Below the pieces are notes generated by a model. The model was not told the origin of the DNA and did not search any database. It saw only the letters and a list, made by a program, of their open reading frames with translations. From a virus, in IMG/VR virus record IMGVR_UViG_3300014050_000091, positions 1-31,667 of that record: a stretch of 31,667 bases of DNA. The stretch is one strand, 5' to 3'. The position numbers were made by a program, and so were the translations under genes. Position 1 is the stretch's first letter. Every line of letters begins with the position of its first letter. Positions 24,993-31,667 of the stretch are shown piece by piece.

Positions 24993-26018
24993 ATGAAAAT
25001 TTTTATTACAGGGTGTACAGCACCTCAGTCGGCTGTATCTGCTAACGATAGAAGCCCAGCGTTTGCTGGTTTCCTTAGCGTTGCTTTTAAAAATCTTGGG
25101 TATGAGATTGTGTGGGAAGACCCATCAGTCAATATGACAAAAGAATTTTTATCTCAGTTTGATTATGTTTTTGTTGGAGTATCTTCTCCAATCAGCACTG
25201 CTTCTCATAGAGCCTACGGTGCTTTCTCCGTAATTAATACTTGCTATGACTTAGATAATTTAGTGCTATTTGTTGATAGCCCTGAGCCAGCAAAAGTTTG
25301 GTCTGGTATTCGTGCTATCTACAACAACCCAAAGAGTTTTATTAAACCTTTCTACTCAAGCCGTCGTGAGTATGACAAAGTTAAAAACATTGATATTTTT
25401 AATAATGTTATTAGTGGAATTGAAAAACTTTTTATAAATCAATGGCCAAAGACCTTTATCCCTGGCTATCCGTGGACAGATAAGAGCGTATTTCAAAACT
25501 ACATACCAAACGTAGATACCTCAGATATTCATATGGTTATCCCAGATTCGCTCCCCCTAAGCGCTACAAAGATGGGAATAGACCTTGTAGATGAAGGATT
25601 CTGGGTTGTAGATAACTCAAGTACGCCTTGGTCTCAAAAGACCATCGAGTTGCTCACTAGGGAGCATTTCCCTCTTCGGCCACATAACTGGGCAAGTCAA
25701 TCAGAAATACTTGACAGACTTAGTAAGTCCATCGGGGCAATAGTTTCTGTATATAAAGATGACAAGTCTTGGTGGCTTCCGTCTATATCTCAGGCGTTGT
25801 ATGTAGGTGTTCCTGTTGTTACTGAGTGGAGAAACACAGAGTTTCTTGGCCCAGAGTGGACATATATTGCAACAAACATAGAAGAAATGTCTTCGTTGGA
25901 GCGCTCAGTAGTTGCTGAACAACAACTCATTTCTTATAGAAACGCTCTTCCTGCTTGGGAAGACGTGTGTGTATCCATAGCAAATGCTATAGATAAAAAA
26001 GACTACGCAAAGAAATAA
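24993..26018 (+). CDS. GT-B-like glycosyltransferase (tentative)
   Basis: This 341-residue protein starts at ATG 24993 with GGGGGGAAG upstream. It opens with a beta-alpha pattern ('MKIFITGCTAPQSA', 'GYEIVWEDPS', 'FDYVFVGVSSPIS') and later has 'GAIVSVYKDDKSWWLPSISQ' and 'ALYVGVPVVTEWRNTEFL', which resemble the donor-binding second half of GT-B transferases (helix, then GVPV). Sugar donor and acceptor are unknown. It may modify DNA, virion or host glycans. It is the first gene after the terminator, so it needs its own promoter or readthrough. The identification is by pattern only. Confidence 0.5.
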   Translation: MKIFITGCTAPQSAVSANDRSPAFAGFLSVAFKNLGYEIVWEDPSVNMTKEFLSQFDYVFVGVSSPISTASHRAYGAFSVINTCYDLDNLVLFVDSPEPAKVWSGIRAIYNNPKSFIKPFYSSRREYDKVKNIDIFNNVISGIEKLFINQWPKTFIPGYPWTDKSVFQNYIPNVDTSDIHMVIPDSLPLSATKMGIDLVDEGFWVVDNSSTPWSQKTIELLTREHFPLRPHNWASQSEILDRLSKSIGAIVSVYKDDKSWWLPSISQALYVGVPVVTEWRNTEFLGPEWTYIATNIEEMSSLERSVVAEQQLISYRNALPAWEDVCVSIANAIDKKDYAKK

Positions 26019-26027
26019 GGAGATGCT

Positions 26028-26450
26028 ATGCCTAAAGTAAATACTGACTGGGCAAAAGAGCAGTTGACAGAGAACAAAACTAAAAAAGTTGTTGGTGATT
26101 CTGTGCTAAAACTACTTGATGCTTGGTCTCAAATAAAAGATACTACAGACCAAAACACTAAAGAGATTGTTGATATCTTCTCAAAACTCTCTTTGGGACA
26201 CGCTTTAGTAAAAGACAATAAAGAAGATACTTGGGTTCCAGTTCAGGCTGGCTTTGTAAAAGTTGCTGACCAGATTCGTATTCGTTTTGATGCTTTTGAT
26301 GGTGAAAAAGGAGAGGCTCTTAATGGGCGTCAAGGCAAGATAGTTGGGCTTCGCTCAGGTGACATTATCATTAAGAGCAATGATGGCAAGTCCCCTGTGC
26401 TAGATGGTATTCACTTCAAAGCAGAGAATCTTGAAAAGTTGGTTTACTAA
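26028..26450 (+). CDS. Hypothetical protein with SH3/KOW-like beta C-terminus
   Basis: This 140-residue protein starts at ATG 26028 with AAGGAG. The first half is helical and polar; the second half ('VKVADQIRIRFDAFDGEKGE', 'GRQGKIVGLRSGDIIIKSND') reads like a small beta barrel in which a turn, 'NGRQGKIVGLR', has KOW-like spacing. It overlaps the next gene by one base. Function unknown. Confidence 0.6.
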   Translation: MPKVNTDWAKEQLTENKTKKVVGDSVLKLLDAWSQIKDTTDQNTKEIVDIFSKLSLGHALVKDNKEDTWVPVQAGFVKVADQIRIRFDAFDGEKGEALNGRQGKIVGLRSGDIIIKSNDGKSPVLDGIHFKAENLEKLVY

Positions 26451-26653
26451 TGATATCTACAACTTATAAATTTTCTGTCTCAGGTAAGAACCACGCCGAA
26501 ATAGCATCAAAGGTAGAAAAAGAAATTCATAACTATGTTGGCTCGGAAGAGGATACAGTTCTTCGACACACCAACTGTGAAATTATTGTCGAATACGACA
26601 ATAGTCAATATACTGCTCAGGTGATTGCGAGGATAAAAAATGACAACCGATAA
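26450..26653 (+). CDS. Small hypothetical protein
   Basis: A 67-residue protein whose ATG overlaps the preceding stop (TAATG). It alternates strands and a helix ('TYKFSVSGKNHAEIASKVEK', 'CEIIVEYDNSQYTAQVIARI'), which suggests a compact alpha/beta fold. Not recognised. It overlaps the following gene by 14 bases. Confidence 0.55.
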   Translation: MISTTYKFSVSGKNHAEIASKVEKEIHNYVGSEEDTVLRHTNCEIIVEYDNSQYTAQVIARIKNDNR

Positions 26654-26954
26654 CAGTGATGTAAATCCACAAACTCCTCCCCGTGTGGAAGCGCTTCGTG
26701 AAGCAGCAAAGATTATTTCAGGAGATAGAAACAAACAATATGGTTCTCCAGAAGATAACTTTGAACGTACAGCAAAGATTTGGTCAGTAATTCTTGGTAT
26801 TGAGATTAGCAATGAAGATGTTGCAATGATGATGGTTGGTCTCAAGGTAGCAAGATATGCTTCTAAGTCAGGATTCCAACCTGATACTTGGGTTGATATT
26901 GCAGGTTACGCTGGGTGCGGATATGAAGTAGGGTACTTGCAAGATAAAAAATAA
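26640..26954 (+). CDS. DUF6378-like protein
   Basis: This 104-residue protein has 'REAAKIISGDRNKQYGSPED', 'FERTAKIWSVILG', 'VAMMMVGLKVARYASKSGFQ' and 'TWVDIAGYAGCGYEV'. This pattern matches, from memory, the phage and bacterial DUF6378 domain, a small all-helical family of unknown function with conserved Asp/Glu. Some resemblance to the MazG-like nucleotide pyrophosphatase layout is possible but not shown. Start at ATG 26640 has GAGGA upstream. Confidence 0.75.
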   Translation: MTTDNSDVNPQTPPRVEALREAAKIISGDRNKQYGSPEDNFERTAKIWSVILGIEISNEDVAMMMVGLKVARYASKSGFQPDTWVDIAGYAGCGYEVGYLQDKK

Positions 26955-26983
26955 AAACCAATAAGAAGAAAGGAATCTCTCTT

Positions 26984-27247
26984 TTGGCTAAGCCCTGGGA
27001 GTTTGACGCACCGCTATGTAGGGAAATTGGAAGCGAACCATTTTTTCTAGAAGAAAATGAAAGTGGAAGAAGTAGTTTTACTCAAGAGAATAGAGATGCT
27101 CTTCGCATCTGTAAATCTTGTGACCATATTGCCGACTGCGCTAGTTGGGCAATAGAAAATGAGAATTATGGAATATGGGGTGGGCTCACCCCTAGTGAAA
27201 GAAGAGAGATAAGAAAGCGCAAGAAGATAGTTTTGAAGGCAAGTTAG
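26984..27247 (+). CDS. whiB: WhiB-like Fe-S transcription factor
   Basis: This 87-residue protein starts at TTG 26984, nine bases after AGGA at 26971-26974. It has the four WhiB cysteines C12, C43, C46, C52 (CxxC then C), and the turn GIWGG at 63-67 followed by 'LTPSERREIRKRKK', the basic DNA-contact tail. WhiB proteins bind a 4Fe-4S cluster and act with the host sigma factor; in phages (as in mycobacteriophage TM4 WhiBTM4) they can repress a host WhiB and change septation and superinfection. Here, regulation of host or phage promoters is inferred. Confidence 0.92.
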   Translation: MAKPWEFDAPLCREIGSEPFFLEENESGRSSFTQENRDALRICKSCDHIADCASWAIENENYGIWGGLTPSERREIRKRKKIVLKAS

Positions 27248-27310
27248 GTCTCTAGGATGCCAAAGAAGACTAGAATTAACTCTGATAAACCTAACAAAGG
27301 AAGAGTTAGT

Positions 27311-27604
27311 ATGGCAGCCGAACCACTCCTCAGCCCGATGGCTGTGTGTGAGTCCTGCTGGCTTCAGGAACACTCTAAATGGGAGCCTCAGAGCATCAAC
27401 GAAGAGGGAAATATCGTTATGCGTCTTGTAGGTGTAGATACTCCTGAAGTTGCCTGTATAGGCGATGTAGAGGTTTGTTGTATGTGCGGTGCAATTACTA
27501 TTGCTGGTATTTATGAGATGAAGGACCCCACAAAAGTTTATTTTATTGGCGACGAGTCTTTCAAGGAATTTGAAGTAGAGTTTGGTAGCATAGACGAAGA
27601 CTAA
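27311..27604 (+). CDS. Small Cys-rich (zinc-binding-like) protein
   Basis: With ATG 27311 the protein has 97 residues; AGGA at 27298-27301 sits nine bases upstream and decides this start. An in-frame ATG at 27257 would add 18 Lys/Asn-rich residues but has a poorer site. It contains 'CESCWLQEHSKWEPQS' and 'VEVCCMCGAITIAGIYEMKD', two CxxC pairs that could hold one zinc. Similar proteins are common in actinophages near whiB genes (from memory) and have no known function. Confidence 0.65.
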   Translation: MAAEPLLSPMAVCESCWLQEHSKWEPQSINEEGNIVMRLVGVDTPEVACIGDVEVCCMCGAITIAGIYEMKDPTKVYFIGDESFKEFEVEFGSIDED

Positions 27605-27616
27605 GTTCGGAGTGCT

Positions 27617-27955
27617 ATGACAAAAGACGCAAGACCAGGGGAGTCCCTGTGGTGTGAGTGGAGCGGCTCTGGGTATCGTTCAAATCACGAATACACAATT
27701 GTTTACTACACCTTTGACAGAGTTGATTTAGAAAATGAATTAGTAAGACGAGCATTAGCCTCAACAATTCAAAGAGATGGAATTGAGTCTTCTCTTGGTG
27801 AAGGCTTCAAATCTATAGATACTGCCAAAGTTGTTTATGGTTGGGCAGGTCTCCTGGCTGATGAACTTGATTTTTGGGCTTGTGATGAATTTGGTGAAAC
27901 TGAGTATGGTGATACAGTAGAAGATGTAAGAGAAGTTACTTGGGTGGAATTCTAA
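27617..27955 (+). CDS. Hypothetical acidic protein
   Basis: This 112-residue protein starts at ATG 27617 with CGGAG four bases before it. It is acidic, with 'YTIVYYTFDRVDLENELVRR' and a C-terminal 'EYGDTVEDVREVTWVEF'. Not recognised. It ends 55 bases before the next whiB-like gene, whose own promoter seems to lie in the gap. Confidence 0.55.
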   Translation: MTKDARPGESLWCEWSGSGYRSNHEYTIVYYTFDRVDLENELVRRALASTIQRDGIESSLGEGFKSIDTAKVVYGWAGLLADELDFWACDEFGETEYGDTVEDVREVTWVEF

Positions 27956-27997
27956 ATCACTCGGCGTGTTTAATCAGCAGTTTAACGTAGTCTAATG

Positions 27998-28003
27998 TAT
28001 TAT
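27998..28003 (+). promoter_or_regulatory. Leaderless-type -10 box for the second whiB-like gene
   Basis: TATTAT is followed by seven bases and then ATG 28011. There is no ribosome site in front of that ATG. In actinobacteria, a -10 box six to eight bases before an ATG commonly marks a leaderless transcript that starts on the A of the start codon. No clear -35 is seen. Confidence 0.5.
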
Positions 28004-28010
28004 TTTAGAT

Positions 28011-28550
28011 ATGTGGAAACCAGCAAAAAGCCTGGAGTGGCAGCGTAATGCCGTATGTGCGGCTCCCGTAAACAAGGACAAAATTGACTGGTTCTTCTCC
28101 GAAAACTTTAATGAAAAATACTCCGCAAAAAATCTTTGTTTTACCTGCCCTGTAAGAAAAGATTGCCTTCAGTGGGCACTTGAGCACAAACAAATTTGGG
28201 GCATCTGGGGCGGAAAAGATGAAGTTGAAATTCGTAGAACTTTATCTGTTTCATATCTAGGTGAAGAAATTCGTAGACGTCGTTATCCAAACTGTCCATA
28301 CTGTGTAGCACGCCCAGGTAAGTTGGAGACATCTGTAGAAAAACTTTCTGATACTGGTCGCTGGACTACAGCAAAAATTGTTACTTGTACTGAGTGTGGT
28401 TTCTCTTGGCGTAGCCGAACAAGTGCAAATGCTGTTGAAGCCTATAAGACAGAAAAAGCAGACAAGTTGGCTAAGCAACTCAAGGAAAAAGAAAAACTAA
28501 ACGCTAAGAAGGCAAAGAAACTAAAGAATCTTCCTAAGCCAAACTTGTAA
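28011..28550 (+). CDS. WhiB-like protein fused to a zinc ribbon and basic tail
   Basis: This 179-residue protein is twice the length of a normal WhiB. Residues 1-76 have C16, C43, C46, C52 and the turn WGIWGG (63-68). Residues 95-131 have two further pairs, C95-x2-C98 and C126-x2-C129 ('CTECGFSW'), a typical zinc ribbon. Residues about 140-179 are strongly basic with Lys/Ala repeats. The fused ribbon may add DNA or RNA polymerase contacts. It has no ribosome site and may be leaderless. Its last 30 bases overlap the end of the opposite-strand methyltransferase. Confidence 0.85.
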   Translation: MWKPAKSLEWQRNAVCAAPVNKDKIDWFFSENFNEKYSAKNLCFTCPVRKDCLQWALEHKQIWGIWGGKDEVEIRRTLSVSYLGEEIRRRRYPNCPYCVARPGKLETSVEKLSDTGRWTTAKIVTCTECGFSWRSRTSANAVEAYKTEKADKLAKQLKEKEKLNAKKAKKLKNLPKPNL

Positions 28551-29102
28551 TCCTATCTCAAGAACCTCAAAAGAACCGTCGTAGCAGAGCAGAATAGAGT
28601 CAATCGCTGGCTTAGGGTCAAATGCTGGACCCTTGTATTGCGACCACATATAGTCATCAAAGGCTAAAATCCCGCCCTGCTTGAGGCACTCGTAAGAATT
28701 TATTCCGTCTTTAAGAACAGCAGATGCCATATGATTTCCATCTACATAAATAAAATCATATTGCTTTGTGTTTGAACTAAAAAAGTTATCGCTAGTTGAT
28801 TTTACTTTAATAAGATTATTAGACTCAATCTTAGATTTATGGCGCTCGGTATAAATCTGCTCTACCTCAGACCAATCCATTTCTTTATGAACTTCTTCGT
28901 CTGAACCCTCCCAAGTATCAACATCGGTAAGGGTTGCCTCTGGGTGAGTTAGTACCCAGTTAAAGAGCCATTCAGTAGCATCTCCTGTATAGGCACCAAT
29001 TTGCAGACAGTCTATCTTTTTATTTTTGTACTCTGATAGATGATTTTCAAAGAAACGAAAGGCGTGAGACATCTCAAACCAGTTAGGGTATTTATTCTCC
29101 AA
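28521..29102 (-). CDS. SAM-dependent methyltransferase (class I)
   Basis: This 193-residue protein has motif I 'CLQIGAYTGDATEWL' (G36, G40), acidic 'TDVDTW' (60-64) after the second strand, 'YDFIYVDGNH' (115-124) and 'LKQGGILAFDDYMW'. This is the layout of the Methyltransf_24 group, whose members often act on sugars or peptides in surface polymer synthesis. The start is TTG at 29102, with GGTGG upstream on the minus strand, and overlaps the end of the GT2 gene, so both are probably co-translated. Target unknown. Confidence 0.8.
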   Translation of the reverse strand: MENKYPNWFEMSHAFRFFENHLSEYKNKKIDCLQIGAYTGDATEWLFNWVLTHPEATLTDVDTWEGSDEEVHKEMDWSEVEQIYTERHKSKIESNNLIKVKSTSDNFFSSNTKQYDFIYVDGNHMASAVLKDGINSYECLKQGGILAFDDYMWSQYKGPAFDPKPAIDSILLCYDGSFEVLEIGLQVWLRKIL

Positions 29103-30177
29103 GAGTTTCCACCATTTTCTTATAAAAATCTAAATTTTCTTCAACTCTCTTTTTCTCATCTGGGAGAGCCTTCTGAACTGCCTCTTCTCCAAACTTGAGA
29201 GATTCAGCATAGAGACCTAAACGGAATGATGCAATAGCCGCTAAGTCGTGTGGTAGGTATCCCCACGCTTCTGGCTCACAAAGATACTCAAGAGGCATAT
29301 CAACAATTGCTAATGCGGCTGTTGATTGCTCATAGCAACCCTGCCAATTTTCTACCGAGTAATAGTACTTAGCAAGATGTACTAATGCTTCTCGTCTTCC
29401 TGGAGCCTCCTTAATGGCTTTTGTAAACCACTCTTCAGCATTATCTCTATCTATTTGTCCGATAAGAATCATTGCTGCTGCTCGCTCTGGTGCCCAAGTA
29501 GCAGTAGGGAGAGATAGGTATCTAATAAGTTCTGCCTTAGCCTCTTCATACTTTGTGTAGAAGAAAAGTTCTCTTCCATAGTAAAAAGCATTTCTATCAT
29601 TGTATGGGTCTTCCATAACAGATTGTTTGAGGAGAGGAAGATATTGACCACGAGACTTTGTATTATCTGCGTGATGCTCCATCACCGCTTCTGAGTGATA
29701 TTGAATTTCTGGTATGCGGTCTGGGCATAAACATTCATGCACAGGGTTTTTCCACAAGTAGCCAACTCTTGCGTGGATTTTATCTCCCTCAAAAGTAACC
29801 CCAGGAGTCCCATCTTCATTCCAGTTCCAGATATATTTATATCGTGGGCGTGTGGCCCCTGCATCAAGAGCCTTCTGCATCTCAGCCTTCCACCCTGGAA
29901 GCATAATCTCGTCAAGGTCTAGAGGTATACAGTAGTCAACATCTAGCGGTAGTGCTGCAAGAGAAGCGTTTCTTCCAACATCAAAGCGCCAAGGTTTTAC
30001 TTTGATATGCACAACATTGATGCCAAGACTTTCTGCTATTTCTACCGTTCTATCTGTAGACCCTGTATCAGCAATAAGAATATAGTCTGCTTCATCTTTT
30101 ACAGAGTTGTACCAAGTCTCAACAAACTTTTCTTCGTTGAGTGCGATTGCGTAAACTGCCACTTTTACTTTGCTCAT
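29092..30177 (-). CDS. GT2 glycosyltransferase with C-terminal TPR-like region
   Basis: This 361-residue enzyme has an N-terminal GT-A domain: 'AIALNEEKFVETW', 'ADTGSTDRTVEIAE' (D37), 'FDVGRNASLAALP' and the metal-binding D87-L-D89 ('PLDLDEIMLPGW'). From about residue 175 the protein is helical with 30-40 residue repeats of TPR type ('YYGRELFFYTKYEEAKAELI', 'RREALVHLAKYYYSVENWQG'). The same arrangement occurs in SunS-like and other protein-linked sugar transferases, where the repeats bind the acceptor. The role may be to glycosylate a fibre, capsid or host protein; this is inferred from its position next to the fibre genes. Confidence 0.85.
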   Translation of the reverse strand: MSKVKVAVYAIALNEEKFVETWYNSVKDEADYILIADTGSTDRTVEIAESLGINVVHIKVKPWRFDVGRNASLAALPLDVDYCIPLDLDEIMLPGWKAEMQKALDAGATRPRYKYIWNWNEDGTPGVTFEGDKIHARVGYLWKNPVHECLCPDRIPEIQYHSEAVMEHHADNTKSRGQYLPLLKQSVMEDPYNDRNAFYYGRELFFYTKYEEAKAELIRYLSLPTATWAPERAAAMILIGQIDRDNAEEWFTKAIKEAPGRREALVHLAKYYYSVENWQGCYEQSTAALAIVDMPLEYLCEPEAWGYLPHDLAAIASFRLGLYAESLKFGEEAVQKALPDEKKRVEENLDFYKKMVETLGE

Positions 30178-30183
30178 AAAAAT

Positions 30184-30189
30184 AGTCTA
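30184..30189 (-). promoter_or_regulatory. Possible leaderless-type -10 box for the GT2 gene
   Basis: On the minus strand, TAGACT is followed by six bases and then the ATG of the GT2 gene. There is only a poor AGGG upstream as ribosome site. It fits the TANNNT-N6-ATG form of actinobacterial leaderless genes, and lies just after a terminator, where a new promoter would be expected. Confidence 0.4.
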
Positions 30190-30205
30190 CCCTAGAAATG
30201 CAAAA

Positions 30206-30225
30206 ACCCCCTCCGAAGAGGGGGT
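30206..30225 (-). terminator. Intrinsic terminator with TTCG tetraloop
   Basis: Read on the minus strand, CCCCCTC, a TTCG loop and GAGGGGG are followed by TTTTT. The plus-strand arms are 30207-30213 and 30218-30224. It closes the fibre-type genes at 30241-31667 and separates them from the GT2/methyltransferase pair. Confidence 0.92.
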
Positions 30226-30240
30226 ATTGCTTATTAAGTT

Positions 30241-30627
30241 TTAGGCAATACTTAGGAAACGAGCACGACCGTAGATTGATGAACCACCGTCGCGGCTATA
30301 AAACTCAAGTACAGTCTTACCTGTTGTTTGTAAGGTTGGGGCGCTGCCGCCATCCCAAGCAACTCCAGTAAATGACACTGTATATGAGCCACGGTTTGAT
30401 ACTTCTACCCACCAAGTGTTGGCGTATCCACTTGGTACGTTTGTAAATGCTACTGTTGTATTTGCAGTCAAATCTGCAAGCAAAGTAACTGGGGCATCAA
30501 TGATGCTAATAGTCTGTGAACCAGAAGCACCAGCGCCACTGCGAGATGTAAGACGAGCAGTGACACCTTGAGTGATGTAGGCATCGTTAGATGCGGTTAG
30601 CACCTGTGGTGACATTGTAATTGGCAT
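30241..30627 (-). CDS. Fibre-type structural protein (small)
   Basis: This 128-residue protein is beta-rich and Thr/Ser/Gly-rich: 'LTSRSGAGASGSQTISIID', 'ANTWWVEVSNRGSYTVSFTG', and 'GKTVLEFYSRDGGSSIYGRA'. Such short sheet proteins are common at the tips or decoration sites of phage tails and capsids. GGAG at 30634-30637 on the minus strand serves the ATG at 30627. It shares an operon with the two genes to its right and ends just before the terminator. Not assigned to a named family. Confidence 0.6.
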   Translation of the reverse strand: MPITMSPQVLTASNDAYITQGVTARLTSRSGAGASGSQTISIIDAPVTLLADLTANTTVAFTNVPSGYANTWWVEVSNRGSYTVSFTGVAWDGGSAPTLQTTGKTVLEFYSRDGGSSIYGRARFLSIA

Positions 30628-30629
30628 TT

Positions 30630-30926
30630 TTACTCCGTTACTGGTTCTTCATCAGATGATGATTTTGTCTTCTTCTTGGTAGAAGGAGCAGGTTCTGTGA
30701 CTTCTTCAACTACTTCTGTATTCCCCCATGCGTCTTGCATATGGACAGGTAGAGGAGGCATCCAAGTACCATCTAGACGACGCTCCCAGCCGATTGCAGG
30801 TGCAGGTGATAGGTCAGTGATGTCTAAGACGTCATACATTGTTGCAAGAGGACCAATCGTAGATTCGTCCTCCGCAGCAACAATATTAATAACTCTGCGA
30901 CCACCGATAAGAGCATATTGCTTCAT
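30630..30926 (-). CDS. Fibre-associated hypothetical protein
   Basis: This 98-residue protein has 'KQYALIGGRRVINIVAAEDE' and 'DLSPAPAIGWERRLDGTWMP', a pattern similar to small proteins encoded beside tail fibres, where an 'IGWxxDG' element recurs in assembly chaperones. The C-terminal third is charged and Lys/Ser/Glu-rich ('PSTKKKTKSSSDEEP'). AAGGAAGG lies upstream of the ATG. Role as fibre chaperone is a guess from context. Confidence 0.5.
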   Translation of the reverse strand: MKQYALIGGRRVINIVAAEDESTIGPLATMYDVLDITDLSPAPAIGWERRLDGTWMPPLPVHMQDAWGNTEVVEEVTEPAPSTKKKTKSSSDEEPVTE

Positions 30927-30943
30927 TATTTTTCAGTCCTTCC

Positions 30944-31667
30944 TTACGCTGTGAACTTCTCTGTATAGCGAATAATCATAGCGCCATCAGCACCGTTTCC
31001 GCCCATACTTGTGTATGGATAGTACTGAAGTGTGTTGAAGTCAGTATCAACAAAGTCACCAGCAGACATGAATAGGTATTCAACTGCAACCTGGAAATAT
31101 GCCGCATTTGCTGGAGCAAGTAGTGGCTGCCAAGTCTGCATAGCGTTTGCTACTGCGTTTGTGAATGTGTTAGCAACAAGAGTTGCGCTTGTTGATGGAC
31201 GGTCTTCACGAATAACGTTCTTGTTGATATCCAACCAAATAATTGTTGGACGAGCAACCTTTGTTCCAAGGTTTGGTGTTCCTGGGTTTGACGCTGCTGC
31301 GTTCAAACGGAATGCAAAACCAGAGAAGAACAACTGTGTGCGAGGCAAGATTGGGAAGTCAGTCCATGAAGAGATTACCTTCATATTTCCTGCATCCTGT
31401 GCTGTAACACGAAGACCGTAGGTTCCAAATGCTGCCGCAGAAGAAGTTACAAGTGTTGTACAGTTGTAAACAGGTGTCCAGCGGAACATATCGTTCTGTG
31501 AGTTACCTTCAAAGGTAATGAACTGAGATGCTGAGTGTGTAGCAAGTGTCAAAGGTGAGTTAGAACCGTTTGAACCTGCACCGCCACCACCAGAACCTGT
31601 ATTAGGAGCAGCATCAAGACCACGAGAGTAAACGTCTGTGATAAGACCGCCACCCTGACCAGTGAGG
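30944..31667 (-). CDS. Fibre-type structural protein, start outside window (partial)
   Basis: The frame stays open from a stop at 30944 to the window edge, so the TTG at 31552 is internal and about 240 residues of the C-terminal end are visible. Reading in from the edge: 'LTGQGGGLITDVYSRGLDAA', then 'PNTGSGGGGAGSNGSNSP', a flexible Gly/Ser linker, and then a beta domain with 'SQFITFEGNSQNDMFRWTPV', 'TQLFFSGFAFRLNAA' and 'YFQVAVEYLFMSAGDFVDTD', similar in style to carbohydrate-binding-like sheets in fibres. Specific binding partner unknown. Confidence 0.6.
   Translation of the reverse strand, partial: LTGQGGGLITDVYSRGLDAAPNTGSGGGGAGSNGSNSPLTLATHSASQFITFEGNSQNDMFRWTPVYNCTTLVTSSAAAFGTYGLRVTAQDAGNMKVISSWTDFPILPRTQLFFSGFAFRLNAAASNPGTPNLGTKVARPTIIWLDINKNVIREDRPSTSATLVANTFTNAVANAMQTWQPLLAPANAAYFQVAVEYLFMSAGDFVDTDFNTLQYYPYTSMGGNGADGAMIIRYTEKFTA

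Noticed and set aside
24605-25045. An open frame in another phase across the Pro/Ala tail and terminator
   Set aside because: Its product is a Gln/His/Leu low-complexity shadow of the Pro/Ala repeat and it runs through the terminator hairpin.
31032-31421. Plus-strand open frame opposite the fibre gene
   Set aside because: It is antisense to a continuous, well-composed minus-strand gene and shows no recognisable pattern.
1-31667. tRNA genes, CRISPR arrays, insertion sequences, integrase or attachment sites
   Set aside because: Scanned by eye for T-loop motifs, regularly spaced repeats, transposase motifs and recombinase motifs; none convincing was found. A tRNA scan by program would be more reliable.

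Overview
This window looks like about two-thirds or more of a tailed phage genome with a long non-contractile tail (siphovirus morphology), most likely infecting an actinobacterium. The host guess rests on two WhiB-type regulators (a family restricted to Actinobacteria and their phages), actinophage-type head, neck and tail proteins, and leaderless-type promoter spacing in front of two genes. The base composition is AT-leaning, unlike most cultured Streptomyces, Gordonia or Mycobacterium phages, and would fit a low-GC aquatic actinobacterium; that last step is inference. No integrase, excisionase or repressor is visible, and the DNA polymerase has Tyr at the position linked to virulent phages, so a lytic lifestyle is the better guess.

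Layout. (1) 1-17307, plus strand: structural module. It holds the end of the major capsid gene, a capsid-adjacent structural protein, the major tail tube protein, a head-tail adaptor, two small neck/tail-completion proteins, the tail assembly chaperone pair (with an apparent -1 frameshift), the tape measure, a distal-tail protein, a large baseplate-hub-like protein, and two tail-fibre-like proteins. (2) 17311-18478: four small genes of unknown function, three of them probably helical. (3) 18503-24915: replication and recombination cassette: family A DNA polymerase with proofreading domain, RuvC-like resolvase, SNF2-type helicase, Cas4/RecB-like Fe-S nuclease, Sak4-like RecA-fold ATPase and an SSB-like protein with a Pro/Ala tail, closed by a strong terminator. 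(4) 24993-28550: accessory genes: GT-B-like glycosyltransferase candidate, small proteins, a DUF6378-like protein, two WhiB-like proteins, one fused to a zinc ribbon. (5) 28521-31667, minus strand: a methyltransferase, a GT2 glycosyltransferase with a TPR-like tail, a terminator, then three fibre-type genes, the last one running off the window.

How it fits together. The structural genes are tightly packed with stop/start overlaps, and hairpins after stop codons sit at several points where expression could be tuned (after the tail tube, before the chaperone, after the fibre block, after the resolvase, after the SSB-like gene). The polymerase, helicase, nuclease, Sak4-like ATPase and SSB-like protein form a self-contained replication/recombination set. 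The glycosyltransferases and methyltransferase flank the fibre genes and may decorate virion or host surface glycans.

The most unusual signal is a roughly 70-residue beta module (core AHGF/L-x-x-G-x-x-V) found seven times in three different tail proteins: once in the tail tube protein, once in the distal tail protein and five times in the hub protein. One hub copy is itself interrupted by a second module, and a cupredoxin-like domain that seems to have lost its metal-ligand positions follows it.
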